Below are positions 1 through 7,411 of a stretch of DNA of 64,000 bases, in pieces. The DNA is taken from NCBI RefSeq assembly GCF_003432485.1, contig NZ_QVNQ01000001.1:620001-684000 (forward strand). The letters are read 5' to 3'. Source of the stretch: Actinomadura spongiicola. Its GTDB lineage: Bacteria > Actinomycetota > Actinomycetes > Streptosporangiales > Streptosporangiaceae. The notes beneath the pieces were generated by a model, which saw only the letters and a program-made list of their open reading frames with translations, did not search any database and was not told the DNA's origin. Position 1 is the stretch's first letter. Each line of letters opens with the position of its first letter. The position numbers and the translations under genes were made by a program.

Positions 1-52
1 TCTGCACACACAGTTCCACACCGTTCACCGGCACCAGGCGCTCGTCATCCAC
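1..52 (-). CDS. alpha/beta-hydrolase, first 17 codons (cut by window edge)
   Basis: Leftward gene whose start lies in the window and whose body runs off the left edge. Translation from GTG at 52 gives a start resembling MDDERLVPVNGVELCVQ, nearly identical to the start of the hydrolase remnant at 3155-3379 (two or three changes). A GGAGGAAG ribosome site lies 5 bases upstream. The family assignment rests on that remnant, which carries the RYDLRDTG segment of actinobacterial alpha/beta-hydrolases. I infer that this copy is the intact one and that the other is what was left behind after the restriction-modification genes inserted. Only the N-terminus is visible, so nothing can be said about the catalytic triad. 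Confidence 0.6.
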   Translation of the reverse strand, partial: MDDERLVPVNGVELCVQ

Positions 53-124
53 GTTCGCTTCCTCCTCGTCAGAGGCCCCAGTAGTCCTCGATCTGCTGAC
101 CCGAACGCGAACGAAAACTCATCG
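1..124. repeat. direct repeat, left copy (target duplication flanking the R-M genes)
   Basis: Matches 3328-3451 in the same orientation over 124 bases with six mismatches, all in the first half; from about base 49 on the copies are identical. It contains the hydrolase start, its ribosome site and the TGA of the neighbouring methyltransferase gene. It may extend beyond the left edge. The pair brackets the restriction-modification genes. Confidence 0.9.
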
Positions 125-502
125 CGCCCGACCCGAACACCACTGGACACTGTTGGGCATTGGCCTCACCACGCCCCAGCAGAGGACACGTCTTGGTGAT
201 GGTCGTCCTGCACGATGGCTACGGACTCTTCCTCGCTGTCGCTGAGGAGAGAGTCGTCTCGATGTTGTGAGCTCCATAACGCGATCGAATGCGGATACCT
301 GGAGGACACATCGCCATCCGTGCCGGCCTGCGTCCCGGCTCCACCAGGGACGATTGCTACCGCAGGGTGTCAGGTTCTCTACCGCGCACCGGCGCCCGGT
401 TCCTCACGGCGAACCTGTGTCGGTCGCGTCCGTCACCCGTAGTTATCCACAAGTGGACGGTGTGACCTTGGGATTCGCGCGTCTGCCGGTATCGTCTGGT
501 CG
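125..502. other. gap upstream of the restriction-modification genes
   Basis: No convincing gene. Short open frames on the plus strand here overlap one another, have no ribosome site and no recognisable family. The stretch should hold the promoter of the methyltransferase gene. It is less GC-rich than the rest of the window, in keeping with imported DNA. Confidence 0.5.
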
Positions 503-2179
503 GTGGTCACTCAGGCGCTGTTCGATGTCGATGAGGCTTCACCTCCAGTGGCGTTGCAGGAGGCCGTGCGGCATGGTGAGATTTTCACCCGCCGCTGGGT
601 CGTCGAACTGATCCTCGACGTTGTGGGCTACACCGCTGATCGTGACCTCGCGGGCCTGCGGCTCGTCGAACCGGCGTGCGGGCAGGGTGCCTTCCTCGGC
701 CCGATCGTGGAGCGGTTGAGCAGGTCGTGCCGCGCTCATGGACGCTCGCTCGCGGATGCCGCTGAGTCGATCGGGGCTTTGGATCTACTCGGCGGCAACG
801 TCGAGCTGGCACGAGCGCTCGTCCGCGACCGGCTCCTAGCCGATGGTTGGGAAGACGCCGAGGTCGACACCGTGGTACAAGACTGGGTGCGCCAGGGGGA
901 TTACCTCCTTACCGCTGACGGAACGGCTGGAGCCGACTTCGTCGTCGGCAATCCTCCGTACATCCGGCTTGAGGACGTACCGGACGGACGTATGGCGGCC
1001 TATCGGTCAGCCTGCCCGACGATGGGCGGCCGGGCCGACATCTACGTGGGCTTCTACGAGATCGGTCTCCGCAGTTTGAAGCCAGGGGGCAAACTCGGTT
1101 TCATCTGCGCCGATCGCTGGATGCGCAACCAGTACGGACGACGTCTCCGGCAGATGGTGACACAGCGTTACAGCATGGATCTCGTCCTCGTGATGCACGA
1201 TGTGGACGCGTTCCATGACCAGGTTTCCGCCTATCCAGCCATCACCGTCATCCGCAACGGTGCACAGGGCCCCGCCATCGCCGCCGACAGCGACCGCGAG
1301 TTTGGACACGTCCAGGCACAGGACTTCCTCCGATGGGTCGCCGATCCGAGACAACGAACCATCGATGCGACGTCCTTTCATGCTGTGCGTCTACCGCATT
1401 GGTTTCCGGGCGAGGACTCTTGGCCCGCTGCTTCTCCTGCACGCTTGGCCGTGCTGGAAGACCTGAGCGACCGGTTCCGTCTCCTCGAGGACGAGACCAC
1501 GGGCACACGTGTCGGTATCGGCGTCGCGACGGGTGCGGACAAGGTTTTCATCACCGAACAACCTGACCTGGTGGAAGAAGACCGGCTGCTTCCGCTCGCG
1601 ATGGTCCGCGACACGACGTCGGGTCATCTTCTCTGGAGCGGCCAGTACCTGGTCAATCCGTGGAACAATGCGGGTGGCCTGGTCGATCTGGCGGACTATC
1701 CTCGACTACGCGCGTATCTCACACGCAACAGGGCCACGCTACAAAAGCGTCATATTGCGATCAAACAGCCGGAACGTTGGTACAAGACGATAGACAAGGT
1801 CGACCCTCGGCTGAACACACGCCCCAAACTTCTGGTCCCGGACATGAAGCAGGTCATTCACCCGGTGCTGGACGAAGGCGGCCTGTACCCTCATCACAAT
1901 CTGTACTTCGTTGTCTCCGATGTATGGGATCTGAGAGTGCTCGGTGGCCTGCTGCTCTCCAGAGTCGCTGAGGCGTTTGTGGAGGCGTACGCCGTCAAGA
2001 TGCGAGGCGGAACACTGCGCTTCCAAGCTCAGTACCTGCGCAAGATCCGGGTGCCTGATCCCGCAGAGATCGATGAAGAGACCGGCAGAGCATTGGCGGA
2101 AGCATTCGACCGCCGTGACGCCCTGGCGGCCACGGAGGCCGCTTTGCGGGCCTACGGGCTCACGGAACTCCCCGAGTGA
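503..2179 (+). CDS. adenine-specific DNA methyltransferase of a PaeR7I/XhoI-type R-M system
   Basis: 558 residues, close to the size of known PaeR7I-type gamma-class N6-adenine methyltransferases. SAM-binding motif I is seen as EPACGQG at 56-62 and the catalytic N-P-P-Y motif at 150-153; the C-terminal half would hold the target-recognition region. It would methylate the adenine of the site cut by the endonuclease encoded 10 bases downstream, by family CTCGAG, so that host DNA is protected. The GTG start has no clear ribosome site, so translation could be leaderless or begin slightly downstream; the conserved HGEIFTRRW segment begins near residue 24, which leaves little room. CTCGAG occurs in the window (for example within this gene near 1484, and near 17885 and 33988), so the enzyme must be active if the nuclease is. 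Confidence 0.85.
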   Translation: MVTQALFDVDEASPPVALQEAVRHGEIFTRRWVVELILDVVGYTADRDLAGLRLVEPACGQGAFLGPIVERLSRSCRAHGRSLADAAESIGALDLLGGNVELARALVRDRLLADGWEDAEVDTVVQDWVRQGDYLLTADGTAGADFVVGNPPYIRLEDVPDGRMAAYRSACPTMGGRADIYVGFYEIGLRSLKPGGKLGFICADRWMRNQYGRRLRQMVTQRYSMDLVLVMHDVDAFHDQVSAYPAITVIRNGAQGPAIAADSDREFGHVQAQDFLRWVADPRQRTIDATSFHAVRLPHWFPGEDSWPAASPARLAVLEDLSDRFRLLEDETTGTRVGIGVATGADKVFITEQPDLVEEDRLLPLAMVRDTTSGHLLWSGQYLVNPWNNAGGLVDLADYPRLRAYLTRNRATLQKRHIAIKQPERWYKTIDKVDPRLNTRPKLLVPDMKQVIHPVLDEGGLYPHHNLYFVVSDVWDLRVLGGLLLSRVAEAFVEAYAVKMRGGTLRFQAQYLRKIRVPDPAEIDEETGRALAEAFDRRDALAATEAALRAYGLTELPE

Positions 2180-2189
2180 GGAATACGTA

Positions 2190-2921
2190 TTGGCTGTCAC
2201 ACGCGAAGACTTCGAGGACGCGGTCGCCGCTTACTGGGGTGCCAGAAAGTCACAGGGGGAGCTCTCCAGAATCAAAGATGCGGTCGGTGCAGGAACCGCC
2301 GGTTCGGTGCGGAGTGGCAAGCACTTCGATGACATAGCTGCCCTGTTAGCCAAGTTCTTCCTTGAAGCTGGCTACGCCCCCGAAGAAATCCGGGTCACCA
2401 GGGGGCAGGGATTGGAACTCCCCGGCTACTATCGTCCACAGAAGCAATGGGACCTTGTGGTGTCGCATGGAAACACGCTCGTCGCGGCATTCGAGTTGAA
2501 GGCGCTCGGCGGGCCCTCCTTCGGCAACAACTACAACAACCGGGTAGAGGAGGCGTTGGGCAGTGCCGTCGACCTCAGACGCGCGGTACTGGCCGACCTC
2601 TACTCCGGTGAGAAACCCTGGCTCGGCTACTTCTTCATCATGCAGGACGCTCCCGGCTCAAGTCGCCCCGTCCGTCTCATGGAAGGCGCTTCGCCCGTCG
2701 AAGATATTTGGCGCGGGAGGTCGTACCAGGCGAGGTTCGCGTTGTTCTGCGAACGTCTAGTAGCGGAAGGCTTGTACGATGCCGTCTGTTACATCACGTC
2801 ATCAGCGGAAAATCCGAAACCTATCGAACTGGTCGAAAGCCTCGACTGGAAACACTTTTCTGCCGCCATAAGCGCCCGGATAACCTACCTCAAGGAACTG
2901 GGTCTGCCCTCCCACAGGTAG
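2190..2921 (+). CDS. PaeR7I/XhoI-family type II restriction endonuclease
   Basis: From the TTG at 2190, eight bases after a GAGTGAGG ribosome site, the product is 243 residues, essentially the length of PaeR7I (246). A longer open frame starts at 1944 but overlaps the methyltransferase by more than 200 bases and has no family support. The PD-(D/E)xK core is visible as D88 in the WDLVV strand followed by E102-L-K104. The conserved block ALGGPSFGNNYNNRVEEALG follows directly and is characteristic of this family (Pfam XhoI). The expected cut site is CTCGAG by homology. It forms a two-gene operon with the upstream methyltransferase, which by order is made first. Codon use is less GC-biased than in neighbouring genes, and the pair is flanked by direct repeats, both signs of transfer. 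Confidence 0.9.
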   Translation: MAVTREDFEDAVAAYWGARKSQGELSRIKDAVGAGTAGSVRSGKHFDDIAALLAKFFLEAGYAPEEIRVTRGQGLELPGYYRPQKQWDLVVSHGNTLVAAFELKALGGPSFGNNYNNRVEEALGSAVDLRRAVLADLYSGEKPWLGYFFIMQDAPGSSRPVRLMEGASPVEDIWRGRSYQARFALFCERLVAEGLYDAVCYITSSAENPKPIELVESLDWKHFSAAISARITYLKELGLPSHR

Positions 2922-3154
2922 CGGCCGAGGCGTGTACGTCACCTCGTGTTTCCTAGCGAATCCACGCTCCCACGAGCACCTCCCATCCAGCACGCCACGT
3001 CATCCAGTGGCCCGCCAACGACGCGCGACGTGGATCGGACGGGCCAGGTCAACGGACTTCACCGCAAGTAGGACAACTGTCGTTCGTGTCCTTCGCCCGT
3101 CCTTGCCGTCGCTCGCTTTTCGACCTCATCCACCTAGAGTCCAGGTCTTTGCTG
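2922..3154. other. gap between restriction gene and hydrolase remnant
   Basis: No gene or hairpin recognised. The right end of the inserted segment must lie in this stretch or at the junction with the hydrolase remnant that follows. Confidence 0.4.
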
Positions 3155-3379
3155 TCACGGACGCAGTTCCGCCGCGTCGGTGACCAGGTCGCGCAGGGTG
3201 TAGCCGGGGTTGTCCGGGTCGCCGGTGGTGGACTGGCCGGTGTCGCGCAGGTCGTACCGGACGACCCGGCGCGGCGTCCGGGCCAGCCACTCGCGCACCT
3301 CGCCCGACCCGGTCGGCTCCCCGAAGGTCTGGACGCACAGCTTCACACCGTTCACCGGCACCAGACGCTCGTCTTCCAC
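3155..3379 (-). pseudogene. alpha/beta-hydrolase remnant with internal deletion
   Basis: 74-residue open frame from a GTG start with a good GGAGGAAG ribosome site. The first 22 residues match the partial hydrolase at the left edge. A jump then follows: the strand and oxyanion-hole region expected after GEPTGS is missing, and the frame resumes at REWLARTPRRVVRYDLRDTG, continues into GYTLRDLVTDAAEL and stops, before the nucleophile elbow would be reached. It cannot be an active hydrolase. It is best explained as the leftover copy after the R-M genes inserted with duplication of the target gene's 5' end. Confidence 0.75.
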
Positions 3380-3451
3380 GTTCGCTTCCTCCTCGTCAGA
3401 GGCCCCAGTAGTCCTCGATCTGCTGACCCGAACGCGAACGAAAACTCATCG
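3328..3451. repeat. direct repeat, right copy (target duplication flanking the R-M genes)
   Basis: Partner of 1-124. It runs from inside the hydrolase remnant, through its ribosome site and the intergenic spacer, into the last bases of the O-methyltransferase gene. The junction falls just past that gene's stop codon. Confidence 0.9.
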
Positions 3452-4600
3452 GCGCAGGACGTTGGAGGGATCGTCGAGCCACACCACCTGCCCACCGGGT
3501 CCGACGCTCAACCCGAATCTGCCCCGCCCCGGACGACCCCAGCTCTCCCACCGTTGGTAGGCATCAGCGACCTCGCCCCACAAATTCCGTGGACCGGCCT
3601 GGAGTACCTGGTGCTCGGCGGTGCCGGTTCGGCGGCACCGCGCCCACGAGGTGCCCGCCACGTCCGCCAAGACCAGCTCGAACCGGTCACCGTCGCAGGC
3701 GACGCCCGCGACGTCGGGAAGAAGACCCGCGATCGCAGCGTCCGCACCATAGCTCTCATAGGCGACACGACGCGGGTCGATCCGCGTTCCCGTCTCCCGC
3801 GCATCGCTCGTATCACTGGGAACCCGAAGGGTGCCGCGCTGGGCTCGAAGCATCATGTAGTCGGCGCCGCCCACAAGGCGACCGGAAGCCAGGCCGTCGC
3901 CGGTGACGGTCAGGTTGAGCTTGTGGCCGTCTCCCCATTCCGGCATCCACGGCGCGGCGATGCGACCGCCGGGACGGGTCTGCTCCACCCAGGCGTACGG
4001 CAGGTGGGTGACCCCGCAGGTGACATGCACGGCGTCGAATGAGCCACGGCCGGGCGCGCCAATGGCACCGTCCTGAACAAGAACCTCCACGCCATTCCCA
4101 TGCCGTTCGAGTCGCGCGGCGGCCTGCTCTGCAAGACCCGAATCGACCTCCACAGTGGTGACATGGGCGCCGAGCGCGGTCAGCAGCGCGGCCGTCCATC
4201 CAGTGCCGGTACCGATCTCAAGGATACGGTCACCGGGCTGGAGGTCGAGAAGTTCCAGAAAAGCCACGACGGCACCGGGAGCCGACAACGACGACGTAGC
4301 CTCTCCGACTCCACCTGCGGGATCACCGCGACCATCGTCAACCTGCGTGACAATGGACGCATCAGAGTAGACGGCCTCCCACCAGCCTTCCGAGTCGCGA
4401 CGCTTGTCGATCACCTGGCGCTCCCCGGGCCCATCCGGCGCACACCAGCCCCGATCAGGCGCGAACAAATGCCGCGGCACAACATGCAAGGCCCGGCGTA
4501 TCCGTGGGTCGGTGAGATCCCCGACGGCCTGAAGCGCGTCGGCAAGCCGATCGACCCTGGCCGCGACCCTACGCGCTTCGTCCGCCGTCGGGGTGGTCAC
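3446..4600 (-). CDS. RiPP-associated protein-isoaspartyl O-methyltransferase homologue
   Basis: 384 residues. The N-terminal two thirds is a PIMT-type class I SAM methyltransferase: a TSSLSAPGAV active-site segment near 102-111 and the SAM loop EIGTGTG at 128-134. The last ~50 residues (GPRNLW...W...GRPGRGRFGLSV...GQVVWLDDP) are not part of housekeeping PIMT; they resemble the extra C-terminal domain of O-methyltransferases that work in lasso peptide, graspetide, lanthipeptide and imiditide pathways, where methylation of an Asp leads to an aspartimide. Its GTG start overlaps the stop of a 43-codon peptide gene by four bases, so the two are translationally coupled. I infer that the peptide is its substrate. 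The alternative is a general repair methyltransferase, made less likely by the C-terminal domain and by the partner. Confidence 0.8.
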   Translation of the reverse strand: MTTPTADEARRVAARVDRLADALQAVGDLTDPRIRRALHVVPRHLFAPDRGWCAPDGPGERQVIDKRRDSEGWWEAVYSDASIVTQVDDGRGDPAGGVGEATSSLSAPGAVVAFLELLDLQPGDRILEIGTGTGWTAALLTALGAHVTTVEVDSGLAEQAAARLERHGNGVEVLVQDGAIGAPGRGSFDAVHVTCGVTHLPYAWVEQTRPGGRIAAPWMPEWGDGHKLNLTVTGDGLASGRLVGGADYMMLRAQRGTLRVPSDTSDARETGTRIDPRRVAYESYGADAAIAGLLPDVAGVACDGDRFELVLADVAGTSWARCRRTGTAEHQVLQAGPRNLWGEVADAYQRWESWGRPGRGRFGLSVGPGGQVVWLDDPSNVLRR

Positions 4601-4728
4601 TTACCTTTGCCCTTGCCCTTCTCGTCCTTCTCAGGCGGAGGAATCGGCTTGTCGGGCCTGTGAGCATCGCCGTCCCTTTTGTCGTCATGCTTCCCCACCG
4701 CGGTACGCCCCTTTGTTGTGGACTTCAT
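4597..4728 (-). CDS. 43-residue charged peptide, candidate imiditide-type RiPP precursor
   Basis: ATG at 4728 to a TGA that overlaps the methyltransferase start (GTGA). The peptide has 13 Lys/Arg, 8 Asp/Glu and 2 His: a KST...GR start, a HDDKRDGD stretch at 14-21, a proline run PIPPPE at 28-33 and a KGKGKGK tail. There is no signal peptide and no Cys, so it is not a lanthipeptide precursor. In the described imiditides a linear, highly charged precursor is bound by charge by a PIMT homologue that methylates one Asp, which then closes to an aspartimide. D19 is followed by Gly, the chemically easiest aspartimide site; D15, D16, D21, D26 and D35 are the other candidates. There is no clear ribosome site; an in-frame TAA lies 14 codons upstream, so the frame cannot be much longer. 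Confidence 0.65.
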   Translation of the reverse strand: MKSTTKGRTAVGKHDDKRDGDAHRPDKPIPPPEKDEKGKGKGK

Positions 4729-4916
4729 CTGGAAAGGTAACCCATCACCAGGGTGACCGAATGGCAAGAGTTATGAACCAGTGACGGACCGTGATCGCCA
4801 AAGTGGTTGGCGATAGTAGGAGTACGTCCACCTAGTACTACGGAGAATAGGTTTGTGGGGTTTTAGTAGGAGCGGTTGGATGGACCCGTACCATCAAAGA
4901 TCCAGAGGTCAAAATC
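4729..4916. promoter_or_regulatory. divergent intergenic region
   Basis: 188 bases between the leftward peptide/methyltransferase operon and the rightward phosphotransferase. It is relatively AT-rich, with several TAGTA-type repeats including the self-complementary TAGTACTA near 4835. Promoters for both directions must lie here; I could not fix -35/-10 boxes with confidence. Confidence 0.4.
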
Positions 4917-5813
4917 GTGAGCGTCCGTACGACTCATCGCGCACTGCTTAGCAGTCTGCTGCCCAACGACAGTCCAGACGACCTCGCAGTACGTGAGGGG
5001 CAGTTCTACACCGTGGTCGTTGGCTCTGACCGCGTCGTGTGCTTCCCGCGTACCCGGGCAGCAGCGATCCGGCTACCCGAGCGGGCGGCCACGCTGCACT
5101 CACTTGCCAGCCTTGACCTCGGCTTCCACACACCTGAGCCGCTGCTCCTGGGCGGCGCCCACGGCGACGAAGAGGCCACGTACTTGCTCCTCAGCCGCAT
5201 TCCTGGGGAACCGCTGGAGGCGGAGGCACTCAACAATCCCCATGTGGCCGACACCGTGGCGGCGCAGTATGCCGCGCTGTTGTCCGATCTAGCCCGTGCC
5301 GGTACCGACAAGACGGCACAAGCAGTCATCCCTCCGGCCCCAGAAGGCCAGTGGCGGCGGTTCGCGGAGAACGTGCGCGTGAAGCTGCTCCCGCTCATGT
5401 CCGACGGCGGACGCCTACAGGCCGAGCGGGAACTAGCAGCACTCGACATCCTTCCCCACCTCACCCGAGCGGTGGTGCATGGCGACCTCGGCGCCGAGAA
5501 CGTCCTATGGGAGTGGACGGACGGCCTGCCGCACCTCTCCGGGGTCCTCGACTGGGACGACGTCACACTAGGCGACCCGGCCGAGGACCTCGCAGCCATC
5601 GGCGCCAGCTACGGCCCTGAGTTCCTAGAGCGGATTCTCGCCCTGGGCAACTGGTCAGACCACGGACTCACGACCCGCATCGCCGCAATCCGCGGCACAT
5701 TCGCCCTGCAACAGGCCCTCTACGCACTCCGCGACGGCGACAAAGAAGAACTCGCCGACGGCCTAGCCGACTACACCCTCGTCTCTAAGACGGAAAACGA
5801 CCCAAGTCGGTAA
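4917..5813 (+). CDS. aminoglycoside-phosphotransferase-family kinase
   Basis: 298 residues with a protein-kinase-like APH fold: the catalytic loop HGDLGAEN at 188-195 (D190 catalytic, N195 metal-binding) and the second metal motif DWDD at 212-215. Members phosphorylate aminoglycosides, homoserine, choline or other small alcohols with ATP; the sequence alone does not give the substrate. The start is a GTG; no strong ribosome site is visible. It is divergent from the peptide/methyltransferase pair and has no obvious partner downstream. Its base use is closer to the R-M genes than to the high-GC core, so it may belong to an accessory region. A resistance role is possible but not shown. Confidence 0.75.
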   Translation: MSVRTTHRALLSSLLPNDSPDDLAVREGQFYTVVVGSDRVVCFPRTRAAAIRLPERAATLHSLASLDLGFHTPEPLLLGGAHGDEEATYLLLSRIPGEPLEAEALNNPHVADTVAAQYAALLSDLARAGTDKTAQAVIPPAPEGQWRRFAENVRVKLLPLMSDGGRLQAERELAALDILPHLTRAVVHGDLGAENVLWEWTDGLPHLSGVLDWDDVTLGDPAEDLAAIGASYGPEFLERILALGNWSDHGLTTRIAAIRGTFALQQALYALRDGDKEELADGLADYTLVSKTENDPSR

Positions 5814-5878
5814 TCGCTCAAGGGCGAGTCGGCTCTGTGGGACGGCCTGTCTGCCGCTCCTCTGCACGCACTTCGTGG

Positions 5879-6058
5879 TCAGACGTTCTTGAGTGCCTCA
5901 GTAAGGCAGCGGAAGTCGTTGCGTTCAATGACGAGTTTGGGGCCGTTGGGATCCTTGCTGTCGCGGATTGCGATGATGTTGTTTAGGGGCGCGAGTTCTA
6001 CGCAGTTCCCGCCGTTCTCGGTGCTCTTACTTGCCTTGCGCCACACTGCGTTATTCAT
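5879..6058 (-). CDS. DUF397 protein (third of three)
   Basis: 59 residues, ATG to TGA. It contains the WRKASKSTENGGNCVELA block and the IAIRDSKDP block that define DUF397. These small proteins accompany Scr1-type XRE regulators in actinomycetes, act in the cytoplasm, and are thought to modulate the regulator like antitoxin or co-regulator pairs. A GAGG motif precedes the start. It is the last and most divergent member of a run of three DUF397 genes downstream of one regulator. Confidence 0.85.
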   Translation of the reverse strand: MNNAVWRKASKSTENGGNCVELAPLNNIIAIRDSKDPNGPKLVIERNDFRCLTEALKNV

Positions 6059-6096
6059 GACCGCCTCATTGCCGTTCTGCGGTGCGGGCTTCCGAG

Positions 6097-6273
6097 TTAG
6101 AGCTTCTTAAGGGCGTTGATGAGGTGCTGGAAGTCGTTACGCTTGACCACAATCTCGGGGTCTTTGCTGTCTCGAAGCGCTATGACTCCAGGGTTGCTGG
6201 CGACTTCGATGCATTCGCCTCCATTGGAGGTGCTGCGGCTGGCCTTGCGCCATCTGGTGTGACTTGGGTCCAT
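6097..6273 (-). CDS. DUF397 protein (second of three)
   Basis: 58 residues from the ATG that follows a GGTGGACACG sequence; an in-frame GTG three codons earlier is an alternative. It contains WRKASRSTSNGGECIEVAS and IALRDSKDP and ends in INALKKL. The sequence is close to the upstream DUF397 gene (identical STSNGG block), so recent tandem duplication is likely. It lies in the same direction and presumably on the same transcript as the XRE regulator. Confidence 0.85.
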   Translation of the reverse strand: MDPSHTRWRKASRSTSNGGECIEVASNPGVIALRDSKDPEIVVKRNDFQHLINALKKL

Positions 6274-6288
6274 CGTGTCCACCGTCCG

Positions 6289-6474
6289 CTAAGCGTTTTT
6301 GATTGTCTTAATGAGGTGGCGGAAGTCGTTGTGGTTGATGATGATGCTGGGACCCTCGGGATCCTTGCTGTCCCGAATTGCTATGGTCCGCGGGACGCTG
6401 GCGACTTCAATGCAGTCACCGCCGTTGGACGTGCTGCGACTGGCCTTGCGCCACACGGCTTTGCTCAGGTCCAT
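6289..6474 (-). CDS. DUF397 protein (first of three)
   Basis: 61 residues. The ATG overlaps the last ten bases of the XRE regulator gene, so translation is probably coupled. The WRKASRSTSNGGDCIEVAS block is followed by IAIRDSKDPEGPS and a FRHLIKTIKN tail. As in similar loci, the protein is expected to bind or tune the adjacent DUF5753 regulator. Confidence 0.88.
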   Translation of the reverse strand: MDLSKAVWRKASRSTSNGGDCIEVASVPRTIAIRDSKDPEGPSIIINHNDFRHLIKTIKNA

Positions 6475-7268
6475 CTCTCGTCCACCGTTCTGCGAATCAG
6501 TTCGATGCTTGCAGCCATCGGTAGTGCCTGGCTGCGAAGTTCCCGTAGCGTTTTTGCGATCATAGCTAGCGCATCGGGCTCGCTCAAGGTGATACCACGA
6601 TACGCGCTCTCCACGTACGCAACCTCCGATCGGTCCGCGAGAGTGGCCACAGCAAACGCGCCTGAGTTCCCCGCATGCTCGCCGCGACTTGGAACGACCT
6701 GGATGGTGAGGTTGGGGCTGGCAATGCTGATCAAGTATTCCAGCTGCTCGCGCATGATCTCCTTGTTGCCGACCTCGCGGGTGAGGACTACCTCGTCCAA
6801 CAGCACGGTCATCGCGGGTGGCTTCTCCCTCTGGAGAATCTCCTGACGCTTGAGACGAGCATCCACGGCTTCTTTGTCTCCGTGCAGGATGGCGTTCGCG
6901 TACGCAGGGGTTTGTAGGAGTCCTGGGACCACTGGCATGCCGTACGCCGTGATCTCCGCCGCCTCGACCTCGACGGTAGGCCAGTCGAACCACGTGGGGT
7001 AGGCCGCGTCCATGACGAGGTCTCTCCAGAGTTCCTGAATCTCCCCATTAGTCCCAAGCGCCCCATCTGTCGCTGCGGCGAACTCGAAGGTGCAGCGAGT
7101 GCGCCCGAGCTCTACGAGAGACACGTACTGGGTTGTTACGCCCAGTTTTGCTGCCAATCGTTCTTGGCTGAGTCCGGTGGCGGTGCGGTAGCGGCGCAGT
7201 GCCTTGCCAAAGGCGATCAGCATGGGGGACGCGCCGTTGCGTTTGCCTTGCTGTCGGGAGGCTGCCAT
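6465..7268 (-). CDS. XRE-family regulator, Scr1 type (DUF5753)
   Basis: About 267 residues. An N-terminal helix-turn-helix (FGKALRRYRTATGLSQERLAAKLGVTTQYVSLVELGRT) is followed by the DUF5753 ligand or partner domain, recognisable by the pattern YGMPVVPGLLQTPAYANAIL and by VVPSRGEHAG...F. Proteins of this type with DUF397 partners control development and antibiotic production in actinomycetes. The ATG at 7268 is chosen; a TTG at 7286 and an ATG at 7223 are alternatives, and none has a strong ribosome site. Three DUF397 genes follow in the same direction. The gene is divergent from the ATPase operon at 7412, with a shared control region of about 140 bases. Confidence 0.85.
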   Translation of the reverse strand: MAASRQQGKRNGASPMLIAFGKALRRYRTATGLSQERLAAKLGVTTQYVSLVELGRTRCTFEFAAATDGALGTNGEIQELWRDLVMDAAYPTWFDWPTVEVEAAEITAYGMPVVPGLLQTPAYANAILHGDKEAVDARLKRQEILQREKPPAMTVLLDEVVLTREVGNKEIMREQLEYLISIASPNLTIQVVPSRGEHAGNSGAFAVATLADRSEVAYVESAYRGITLSEPDALAMIAKTLRELRSQALPMAASIELIRRTVDERWT

Positions 7269-7411
7269 ACAGCCATGGTGACTCAACTGGCCTCAACTTG
7301 TCTTCAAGTTGGCGATGGTCGGTTTTCTTTTTCTCTCGCGCTTGATGACTTCTCCGAAGGGTCGCCTGCATCAATTACGAGCAGACAACGGACACGTTCG
7401 GAGGTGTGGGG

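Noticed and set aside
215-611. Small plus-strand frames upstream of the methyltransferase
   Set aside because: Mutually overlapping, no ribosome site, no family, Pro/Arg-rich composition typical of chance frames; a control (C) protein for the R-M system was looked for and not found.
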